Part shown: positions 14,810 through 21,390 of the stretch, one piece after another
How positions within the stretch are numbered: the stretch's first letter is position 1
How the letters are laid out: every line of letters starts with the position of its first letter
Origin: Bacteroidaceae bacterium
GTDB lineage: Bacteria > Bacteroidota > Bacteroidia > Bacteroidales > Barnesiellaceae_A
Length of the DNA: 21,390 nt
Assembly: GCA_017561285.1 (NCBI GenBank)
Contig: JAFZDG010000134.1
Location: forward strand, 1-21,390
Direction: 5' to 3'
Position numbers and translations under genes: made by a program
The notes under the pieces: model-generated
What the model was told of the DNA's origin: nothing
The model's input: the letters and a program-made list of their open reading frames with translations, nothing else
The model's database searches: none

Positions 14810-16285
14810 TCACTTTTTATTCTCTGTTGCAGGGGTTTCTTCCCAATGGAAAGGCTCGAACGTTGCCGAAGGATCGCGCCATTCGGGCTTGCGCATGGCG
14901 TAGATGATGAGTGGTGCGGCTACTACAACAATACAACCTATCACCAATACGGCATACCATACTGTTTTGCTACCTACAGCTATCTGCCCGGGTGGAATAA
15001 AGCTGAGTACAAATGCCAAGAGAGAACCGAGAAATCCCAGTCCGGCCACAAACCACATAAGCCAGTTGCCATTGTTACCTATGCGGAAGGGGCGTTGAGC
15101 CTTTTTCATATTGTAGCGCAGATAGATGGCTGCTGCAAACATCATCAAGTACATAATGAGGTAGAGCAGAACAGTGAGTTGCGAAAGGATTTGGTAGAAA
15201 CTTTGTACCGAGGGCATAACGACAAAGAGTAATCCCAAGAGAGTAACGATACAGCCTTGTATGAGTAGAATGTTACGCTGTACACCTCGGCTATTGGTCT
15301 TCTGGAAGAAGGGCGGCAGATATCCGGCGCGTCCTACGGCAAAGATACCTTTAGAGGGGCCCGCTACCCAAGTGAGTACTCCGGCCAATACACCAAAAGC
15401 CAATGCTACGGCAATGACCGGAGAGAACCACGAGGCCTTGACGTATGCCAGATAGCGATCAAATCCCACCAATAGACTCTGTGTGAGGTTTATTTCACTC
15501 TTGGGGATGATAATACCCAGCGAGAACGTTCCTAATACAAAAATAAGTACCGTAATGAGTGAGCCTATAAATACGGCTTTGGGGTAGTTGCGCGAGGGGT
15601 TGTCAACCTCTTGTACGTGAATACCGCCCATCTCCATACCGGCATAGAATAGGAAGATACCGGCTGCCAATACAAGGTTGTTGAAGTTACTCAAGTCGGG
15701 GAAGAAACTACCTCCAAAGTCCATCTGCGATTTACCACCTGTTGCCAGGTATATAATGGCCAGTATCACCAACAATCCGGCCGGGATAATAGTACCCACC
15801 AAGCCACCAATTTTCGATACACGTCCTACCCACGACATACCTTTGAGTGAGATAAATGTAGCCAACCAGTAGATAATAAGTACTACTGCCAGGGTATAGA
15901 TACGGTTGGATGCCAATGTCATATCGTAGCTGCTGTCCATACCTATAAAAGCCAATGAAACAGCTCCAAACGTAAGTACCGTAGGATACCAAATGGTACT
16001 CTCTACCCATTGCAGCCATATGGCCAAGAAACCCATTCGCTTGCCAAAGGCTTCACCTACCCAGCGAAATACTCCGCCTTGTTTGTTTGAAAACATAGCA
16101 GCCAACTCTGCCGCAACAAGAGCTGTTGGAATAAGGAATACCAATGCTGCAAAAAGATAATAAAATGCCGAGCTTATGCCATATTCGGCCTCGGCTGCCA
16201 GTCCGCGTAACGAAACTACTGCCGTTACGTTCATAATAGCGAGTGTTGTCACACTCAGCTTTGTGGTTTTTCCAATATTTGCCAT
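14810..16285 (-). CDS. APC-superfamily amino-acid antiporter, GadC-like
   Basis: Encodes 491 residues with about 12 hydrophobic segments. The N-terminal NVTAVVSLRGLAAEAEYGISSAFYYLF (19-45) and the downstream AELAAMFSNKQGGVFRWVGEAFG (60-82) are typical of the glutamate:GABA antiporter branch of the APC superfamily. A polar C-terminal tail of about 30 residues (RKPEWRDPSATFEPFHWEE) follows the last helix; in E. coli GadC a tail in this place acts as a pH-dependent plug. No glutamate decarboxylase or glutaminase gene is nearby, so the exchanged substrate is uncertain. The gene is alone in its unit, divergent from the porin gene and ended by the 14690-14726 hairpin. Confidence 0.85.
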   Translation of the reverse strand: MANIGKTTKLSVTTLAIMNVTAVVSLRGLAAEAEYGISSAFYYLFAALVFLIPTALVAAELAAMFSNKQGGVFRWVGEAFGKRMGFLAIWLQWVESTIWYPTVLTFGAVSLAFIGMDSSYDMTLASNRIYTLAVVLIIYWLATFISLKGMSWVGRVSKIGGLVGTIIPAGLLVILAIIYLATGGKSQMDFGGSFFPDLSNFNNLVLAAGIFLFYAGMEMGGIHVQEVDNPSRNYPKAVFIGSLITVLIFVLGTFSLGIIIPKSEINLTQSLLVGFDRYLAYVKASWFSPVIAVALAFGVLAGVLTWVAGPSKGIFAVGRAGYLPPFFQKTNSRGVQRNILLIQGCIVTLLGLLFVVMPSVQSFYQILSQLTVLLYLIMYLMMFAAAIYLRYNMKKAQRPFRIGNNGNWLMWFVAGLGFLGSLLAFVLSFIPPGQIAVGSKTVWYAVLVIGCIVVVAAPLIIYAMRKPEWRDPSATFEPFHWEETPATENKK

Positions 16286-16398
16286 AGTATTGTATTCTAT
16301 AGTTCTCCCTTTATAACATCCGGTTGTGTGCGATGGTTTATTGTAAACTTTACATTATGTTGTTTTGTTTTGGCATTAAATCATTCAAATTATTAAGT
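16286..16398. promoter_or_regulatory. Divergent intergenic region with a short palindrome
   Basis: This 113-base gap must hold promoters for both the antiporter (minus) and porin (plus) genes, but no exact TAnnTTTG is visible on either strand. TGTAAACTTTACA (16342-16354) is a perfect 6+1+6 palindrome about 45 bases before the porin start, and is a candidate operator for an unknown regulator. Confidence 0.4.
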
Positions 16399-17691
16399 AT
16401 GAAAAGACTATTTCTATTGGCTATACTTATTGCAGCTGCAGGCGTGGCTGGTATAGCTCAAGTGGTGCATCGAGATACGATACACCACCAATCGGCAGTG
16501 GTAGTTAGTACCGAGCATCATCATGTGGGCAATAATACAAACGATGTAATAAAGGCGATGTATGAAGCCAACGGCCGACATTTTCAGGATCCCCGGGCTC
16601 CTCGTTTTTTGTTTCTCGATCGCAAGGGGCGCGTAGCTTTGGGTATAGGTGGATATGTAAAAGGTACGTTATCGGTTGATATGGGAGGTGTTGCCAATGC
16701 TCTCGATTTTGTTACGGCTGCTATACCGACTCCATCGCAGCCCGATATGCGCAGTCAATTGCAACTGGATGCCTCTACTTCGCGTCTGTTTTTTAAATTG
16801 GTAGGACGCAACAACGTCGTAGGGGAGTTCTCGGTATATATCGAGAGCGATTTTAGAGGTTCATCGCCGGGCTATTACGGTATGCGCTTGCGGCAAGCCT
16901 ATGTGCAGTTGTGGCGTTTCAGAGCCGGACGTTCTTGGAGTACATTTTGCGATGTGGCTGCTGTGCCGCCAACCATCGATTTTCAAGGCCCGTCGGGCAA
17001 TGTCATCACAATGAATACGATGTTGCAATATATACAGCCTTTGGGCGACAACTGGGAGATGGCAATGGCTGTAGAGGCACCTTCGGCCACTTATACCACA
17101 AGTCAACTACATAACAGTGCCATTTCGCAACGAGTACCCGATATGCCATCATATGTACAATATAAGTGGAATGGGGGTAAGAGTCATATACGATGGTCCA
17201 ACTTGTTGCGAATGTTGTCGTATCGTAATCTCGTAGCCGATGAGAATCGATTTGCCTTTTGTTGGGCTACACAGTTGACCGGTGTTATCGAGGCTTCTCC
17301 TCACATTACTCTATATTTTCAAGGTGCTTATGGTCGAGGATATGCCGACTATCTCAATGACTTGGGTGGTTATGGTTATGACCTTATACCCGGTGAGCGC
17401 AATGGAACAATGGAAGCTCCTTATGCCCTCGGTGTAGTGGGTGGTGTGCAATATACAATACGTCCCGGTCTTTTTATGTCGGCAGGATACAGTCAATGTC
17501 GTCTTTTCGATAAGCCCACACTCTCATCATCGGCCTATCACTATGGTCAGTATGTTGTTGCCAATATTTTTTACTCGCCTTTTGCCAATTGTCAATTGGG
17601 TATAGAGTATCTATATGGCAATCGTCACAACTATGATAATGTGTCGGGCAATGCGCATCGCATCAATACAATGATACAATACAATTTTTAG
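16399..17691 (+). CDS. DcaP-like outer-membrane porin
   Basis: Encodes 430 residues from ATG at 16399. The frame is open upstream to 16324, but MKRLFLLAILIAAAGVAGIAQ is a clear signal peptide and fixes the start. The mature protein has a His-rich beginning (HRDTIHHQ, EHHHV; 24-42), then GRVALGIGGYVKGTLSVDMGG (78-98) and RLRQAYVQLWRFRAGRSWSTFCDVAAVPPTIDFQGPSG (163-200). The order RLR-AYV, GxxWSTFxD and DFxGPxG is that of DcaP-type porins. Alternating beta-strand sequence continues to a C-terminal Phe (MIQYNF), the expected outer-membrane insertion signal. DcaP porins pass small, often anionic solutes; the substrate here is unknown. A hairpin terminator follows. Confidence 0.8.
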   Translation: MKRLFLLAILIAAAGVAGIAQVVHRDTIHHQSAVVVSTEHHHVGNNTNDVIKAMYEANGRHFQDPRAPRFLFLDRKGRVALGIGGYVKGTLSVDMGGVANALDFVTAAIPTPSQPDMRSQLQLDASTSRLFFKLVGRNNVVGEFSVYIESDFRGSSPGYYGMRLRQAYVQLWRFRAGRSWSTFCDVAAVPPTIDFQGPSGNVITMNTMLQYIQPLGDNWEMAMAVEAPSATYTTSQLHNSAISQRVPDMPSYVQYKWNGGKSHIRWSNLLRMLSYRNLVADENRFAFCWATQLTGVIEASPHITLYFQGAYGRGYADYLNDLGGYGYDLIPGERNGTMEAPYALGVVGGVQYTIRPGLFMSAGYSQCRLFDKPTLSSSAYHYGQYVVANIFYSPFANCQLGIEYLYGNRHNYDNVSGNAHRINTMIQYNF

Positions 17692-17713
17692 CCCCATTGG
17701 TACTATATAAAGT

Positions 17714-17753
17714 AACGAGACTATACCGCCTTATTGTGCAGTATAGTCTCGTT
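17714..17753. terminator. Bidirectional terminator between the porin and SulP genes
   Basis: A perfect 13-bp stem, AACGAGACTATAC (17714-17726) with GTATAGTCTCGTT (17741-17753), has a 14-base loop and T-rich sequence on both exits. It sits between two convergent gene ends (17691 and 17776) and can serve both. Confidence 0.85.
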
Positions 17754-17775
17754 GTTGGTTTGTATGTATCTATAA

Positions 17776-19479
17776 TTATTTAATCATAGCGCGAGCCTTA
17801 TCGAGAGCCTTGTTGATATGGTCAAAGATGTGATCTTCGCCTATCACCTTGTCGATACCGGCATTGATAAGGGTGGTGTGTACTTTGGGATTTACACCCG
17901 ACAATATAACATCAATACCCTCTTTGCGTGATGCGTTGATAAGATTTTCGAGGTTGTGCAAACCTGTAGAATCGACAAACGGAACGCGGCGCATACGTAT
18001 GATGCGTACTTGGGGTTTGTCTTTGATATTTACCATCATCTCATCAAATTTGGTTGCAACACCAAAGAAGAACGGACCGTTGATTTCGTACACCTCTACT
18101 TCGTGGGGTATATCCAACTCTTCATGAACGGCAGTCTCGGTACCTTGTGCAATGTCGAGGTGGTCGCGAGCAACCGATATATCAACACTCTCCGATACAC
18201 GACGCAAGAAGAGTACAATGGCCAAGAGAAGGCCTATCTCGATAGCGATAGTGAGGTTGAAAAGTACGGTGAGTAAGAAGGTGAGTATAAGTACCGAAAT
18301 GTCGCTTTTGGGATTTTTGAACATACTCTTAACGGTGCGTACACCAAACATGTTGTATGAAACCATTACCAATACACCTGCCAAGCAAGCCATAGGAATA
18401 TGCTTGGTGAGAGGAGCAAGGAAGAGAAGGATGAGTAACAATACGATAGCATGTATGATACCGGCAACGGGTGTGCGACCACCGTTATTAATGTTGGTCA
18501 TTGTACGAGCAATAGCACCTGTTACGGGAATACCACCAAAGAAAGGAACTACCAAGTTGGCAGCACCTTGTGCTATAAGCTCGGTGTTGTTGTTGGTACG
18601 GTCGCCGGTAACACCATCGGCAACTGTAGCCGAGAGAAGCGATTCGATGGCTCCCAACATTGCAATGGTAAAGGCCGGTGACATCAAGGCCGATATTGAC
18701 TCCATATTGATGGTAAGACCTTGTGGTGCGGGTATCGAAGCATTTATCTCAAAGCGATTACCAATTGTCTCTACGTTGGCAAATGCCTCGAGATGGAATA
18801 CCTCACGACACAAATATACCAAGAGTGTCATAACGATAATAGCCAATAGCGAGCCGGGTATTTTCTTTGAAATGCGGGGCGATAGAGCTATGAGCACTAC
18901 GCTTCCTATACCTACTGCAGTCGATACCCAGTTGATGGTGTCAAATGCTCCAAAGTAGGCTATCCATTTCGATACAAAGTCGGCCGGTACACTATCCATT
19001 GTAAGACCAAAGAGGTCTTTGACCTGTGTGGCAAAGATGGTGAGTGCAATACCACTTGTAAAACCTACGACAATGGGATAGGGGATAAACTTGATGATAG
19101 TACCCAACTTGAATACGCCCATAAGTACTAACATAACACCTGCCAAAAACGTTGCAATAGCAAGACCTTCGAGTCCGTATGTTTCGATGATACCATAAAC
19201 GATAACAATAAATGCTCCGGTGGGACCACCGATTTGCACACTGTTACCACCTAAGAACGATACTATAAAACCGCCAATGATGGCAGTAATAAGACCTTTC
19301 TCGGGGCTTACGCCCGATGCAATACCAAATGCGATGGCCAAAGGTAGTGCTACGATACCTACGATAATACCGGCCATAAGGTCTTTCATAAAGCGCTGAC
19401 GGTTGTAGTCGCGCAGCATAGCAAATAGCGACGGCTGGAAGTCGAGGCCTTTTTTGAGAAAATCAAGATTTATTTGCAT
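17776..19479 (-). CDS. SulP-family anion transporter with C-terminal STAS domain
   Basis: Encodes 567 residues, a usual SulP length. The membrane part (about 30-435) begins MAGIIVGIVALPLAIAFGIASGVSPEKGL, the SulP signature, followed by SVQIGGPTGAF (80-90), the substrate-site region, and about 12-14 helices. The STAS domain (about 455-565) contains VPFVDSTGLHNLENLI, the conserved loop of anti-sigma antagonists. The family moves sulfate, bicarbonate, dicarboxylates and other anions; the sequence alone does not decide which. It starts 35 bases after the GNAT-fold gene stop, with no promoter evident between, so the two are probably cotranscribed. Ends at a shared terminator. Confidence 0.93.
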   Translation of the reverse strand: MQINLDFLKKGLDFQPSLFAMLRDYNRQRFMKDLMAGIIVGIVALPLAIAFGIASGVSPEKGLITAIIGGFIVSFLGGNSVQIGGPTGAFIVIVYGIIETYGLEGLAIATFLAGVMLVLMGVFKLGTIIKFIPYPIVVGFTSGIALTIFATQVKDLFGLTMDSVPADFVSKWIAYFGAFDTINWVSTAVGIGSVVLIALSPRISKKIPGSLLAIIVMTLLVYLCREVFHLEAFANVETIGNRFEINASIPAPQGLTINMESISALMSPAFTIAMLGAIESLLSATVADGVTGDRTNNNTELIAQGAANLVVPFFGGIPVTGAIARTMTNINNGGRTPVAGIIHAIVLLLILLFLAPLTKHIPMACLAGVLVMVSYNMFGVRTVKSMFKNPKSDISVLILTFLLTVLFNLTIAIEIGLLLAIVLFLRRVSESVDISVARDHLDIAQGTETAVHEELDIPHEVEVYEINGPFFFGVATKFDEMMVNIKDKPQVRIIRMRRVPFVDSTGLHNLENLINASRKEGIDVILSGVNPKVHTTLINAGIDKVIGEDHIFDHINKALDKARAMIK

Positions 19480-19514
19480 AAACTCTGATGTGTGATGTTT
19501 GATTATATTCTGTA

Positions 19515-20657
19515 TTACAATTTCTTGCTGTAAGCACGACGACGGCGGTGTTGCTCACGCTCGAAGTATTGCCATTGTGCTTGTACCTTATTGTTGTCTT
19601 CAAGTTCGGGATTACTCTCGGCATAAGTATATCCGTTTTGGTTGAAAATGGGGATAAGGTCGGCAAAGAGAAGAGCATTTACACCCTTGCTTTGGTAGTC
19701 GGGGTGTACGGCTACAAGCAGCATCTCTACTACATCGTTGTGACACTTGAGGGCCTTGAGCAGGTGGATGAAACCGAAGGGGAACATACGTCCGCGTGAC
19801 TTGCGCAAGGCTTTAACCAACGAGGGCAATGTGATACCTACACCTATCAGCTCATCATTTCCATCTACGATGAGAGGTACATTCTCGAGGCGTATCATCG
19901 GAATGTACATCTTGATGTAGTAGTCTATTTGACGTTGTGAGAGGGGACAGTAACCATAGAGTTGGTCGTAGGCAATGTTGATAAGCTCAAAGATCTTTTG
20001 ACCATAGTCTTTGATGAGCTTGTTGGCATCGGTATATTTGATTACACGCAAGTTGTATTTGCGTTTTACAATCTCTGTAATGCGTTGGTGTTTCTCGGGA
20101 ACCTCTTTGGGTATTTGTATCTTGAACTCTACCCAGTCGGTGTCTTTTTCGTAACCCAACTCTTCGATATGATTGACATAATAGGGGTAGTTATAGATAG
20201 TTACCGATGTACCCATTTGGTCAAAACCTTCTACAAGGAGACCTTCGGGGTCCATATCGGAGAAGCCCAATGGGCCATGCATCGAAGTCATACCTTTGCT
20301 GCGTGCCCAATCTTCAACAAATTTGAAAAGAGTTGAACTAACATCTTTGTCGTCTATAAAATCAACAAATCCAAAGCGAGCCTCTTTTTTACCTGTGCGC
20401 TCATTGAGTCGGTGGTTGATTATACCGGCGATGCGACCTACGGGTTTTCCATCGCGATAGGCCATATAGCATATGCTTTCGCAAAATTCATATGCCGGGT
20501 TCTCTTTCGGATCGAAGGTGCCTGTTATGTCGGAGATGAGACTGGGAACATAATAGGGATGGTCTTTATAAAGAGTGTCGATGGGAAAAACTGCGAACTT
20601 GGTAAGGGCTCTTTTACCCGATACTTCTTTGATGTGAATGGGTTTGCTTTGGCTCAT
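19515..20657 (-). CDS. GNAT-fold N-acetyltransferase-like protein of unknown substrate
   Basis: Encodes 380 residues from ATG at 20657 (MSQSKPIHIKEVSG); the frame is open 26 codons further upstream but without protein-like sequence. The N-terminal half carries the conserved block HGPLGFSDMDPEGLLVEGFD (127-146) and YNYPYYVNHIEELGYEKDTDWVEFKI (155-180), features of a widespread uncharacterised family. The C-terminal half resembles a GNAT acetyl-CoA site, with MLLVAVHPDYQSKGVNALLF (312-331), where the usual Q/RxxGxG/A reads QSKGVN, and ESNPELEDNNKVQAQW (347-362). It ends in a basic tail (RRRRAYSKKL). The reaction and substrate are unknown. It precedes the SulP gene by 35 bases. Confidence 0.75.
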   Translation of the reverse strand: MSQSKPIHIKEVSGKRALTKFAVFPIDTLYKDHPYYVPSLISDITGTFDPKENPAYEFCESICYMAYRDGKPVGRIAGIINHRLNERTGKKEARFGFVDFIDDKDVSSTLFKFVEDWARSKGMTSMHGPLGFSDMDPEGLLVEGFDQMGTSVTIYNYPYYVNHIEELGYEKDTDWVEFKIQIPKEVPEKHQRITEIVKRKYNLRVIKYTDANKLIKDYGQKIFELINIAYDQLYGYCPLSQRQIDYYIKMYIPMIRLENVPLIVDGNDELIGVGITLPSLVKALRKSRGRMFPFGFIHLLKALKCHNDVVEMLLVAVHPDYQSKGVNALLFADLIPIFNQNGYTYAESNPELEDNNKVQAQWQYFEREQHRRRRAYSKKL

Positions 20658-20732
20658 ATTCTTGTTTGCTAATGGTTTGATGTTGCGAAGATAATATTTT
20701 TTTACAAATGTGTTGTTATTTGCTAAAAATAA

Positions 20733-20766
20733 CAAACTATTCCAACCGCTCGGTGTCGGTTGGAAT
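20733..20766 (-). terminator. Intrinsic terminator after upp
   Basis: A perfect 10-bp stem joins CGGTTGGAAT (20757-20766) and ATTCCAACCG (20739-20748) with an 8-base loop. On the minus strand it is followed by AGTTTGTTATTTTTA. It lies 28 bases after the upp stop and separates upp from the GNAT-fold gene. Confidence 0.8.
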
Positions 20767-20793
20767 GGTTGTTGTTAGGTGACTATTTGATTG

Positions 20794-21390
20794 TTATTTC
20801 TCGCCGAATGCCAAGTCGCCGGCATCACCCAATCCCGGTACAATGTAGCCATGAGCATTGAGTGTGTCGTCTATGTCTGCTACCCAAATAACAGTATTGG
20901 CGGGTAGGTGCTTCTCGACATATTCTATGGCTTGGCGGCTGGCAATAACTGCAGCTACGTGTGTAACAGCAGGGGTGCCTTTCGATGCACATAGTGCGTT
21001 GTAGCACAATTCCATCGACTTGCCTGTGGCAAGCATCGGGTCGGCAAGAATCATCACTTTATTCTCCAGTGTAGGAGATGCGATATACTCTACATGTATG
21101 TCGAAATCGGTCTCATTGGTATATTGACGATAGGCCGAAATGAAAGCATTCTCGGCCTTATCGAAATATGAGAGAAAGCCTTGATGAAATCCTAAGCCGG
21201 CACGCAAAATCGTTGCTAACACTACTGGGTCGGCCGGTAGATTCAAATCCTTTTCGCCAAGAGGTGTAGTTATTTGACGTGTACTATAGTTGAGTGTGCG
21301 ACTTATTTCATAGGCCATAATTTCGCCAATTCGCTCTAAGTTGCGGCGGAAGCGCATACGGTCTTGTTGGATGCCCTTGTCGCGCAATTC
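20794..21390 (-). CDS. upp: Uracil phosphoribosyltransferase (5' end outside window)
   Basis: The visible 198 residues run from ELRDKGIQQDRMRFRRNLER at the window edge to the stop at 20794; roughly 20 N-terminal residues are missing. The enzyme joins uracil and PRPP to give UMP in pyrimidine salvage. The PRPP-binding loop is VMILADPMLATGKSM, and the uracil-binding C-terminus is HGYIVPGLGDAGDLAFGEK. A TTG at 21387-21385 is simply the Leu codon of ELRDKG, not a start. The TLENKVMILADPMLATGKS form is the one I associate with Bacteroidota Upp. Followed by its own terminator. Confidence 0.95.
   Translation of the reverse strand, partial: ELRDKGIQQDRMRFRRNLERIGEIMAYEISRTLNYSTRQITTPLGEKDLNLPADPVVLATILRAGLGFHQGFLSYFDKAENAFISAYRQYTNETDFDIHVEYIASPTLENKVMILADPMLATGKSMELCYNALCASKGTPAVTHVAAVIASRQAIEYVEKHLPANTVIWVADIDDTLNAHGYIVPGLGDAGDLAFGEK

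Noticed and set aside
18152..18958. A 268-codon open frame on the plus strand, antisense to the SulP gene
   Set aside because: Contained within a clear transporter gene; its sequence looks like the reverse of membrane helices and shows no recognisable domain.

Overview
The window reads as an ordinary chromosomal stretch from a member of the order Bacteroidales (phylum Bacteroidota). Three lines of evidence support this. Several intergenic gaps carry the Bacteroidota promoter pattern (TTTG, then TAnnTTTG about 19-20 bases later). The gene content (cvpA-sufB, succinate-type CoA-transferase, a GNAT-fold protein with an HGPLGFSDMDPEG block, a Bacteroidota-type uracil phosphoribosyltransferase) is characteristic. 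Start codons lack strong Shine-Dalgarno sequences. I see no rRNA, tRNA, CRISPR array, insertion sequence, phage or defence genes, and no sign of recent transfer. Genus cannot be fixed from this sequence.

Left part (1-5550): the last codons of a rightward gene run into a strong terminator (66-104). On the minus strand lie cvpA and sufB, with sufB ending opposite that terminator and no sufC/D/S after it within the window. Upstream, also on the minus strand, is a tight three-gene cluster: miaB (tRNA-modifying radical-SAM methylthiotransferase), an MFS exporter and an HD-domain phosphohydrolase, with gaps of 1 and 4 bases.

Middle (5551-7948): a divergent intergenic region carries a near-consensus promoter driving a small acidic membrane protein, followed 31 bases later by a succinate/acetate CoA-transferase of fermentative metabolism and a terminator.

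Efflux block (7949-14663, minus strand): a seven-gene operon in the order TetR regulator, TolC-like outer-membrane channel, HlyD-like adaptor lipoprotein, two separate ABC ATPases and two ABC-2 permeases. It corresponds to the enterobacterial cecR-ybhGFSR system, but with its own TolC and with the double ATPase split into two genes. Its promoter and a double palindromic operator are visible just upstream of tetR. The two ATPases are complementary: one has lost its Q-loop Gln and H-loop His, the other its LSGG signature, so probably only one composite ATP site is catalytic.

Right part (14664-21390): a GadC-type amino-acid antiporter (minus) is divergent from a DcaP-like outer-membrane porin (plus). 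Then come a SulP anion transporter with STAS domain and an upstream GNAT-fold protein (both minus, probably cotranscribed), and the 5'-truncated upp gene at the window edge. Most transcription units end in recognisable hairpins. I found no convincing wholly new system; the best leads are the asymmetric ATPase pair, the TetR double operator and the isolated sufB.
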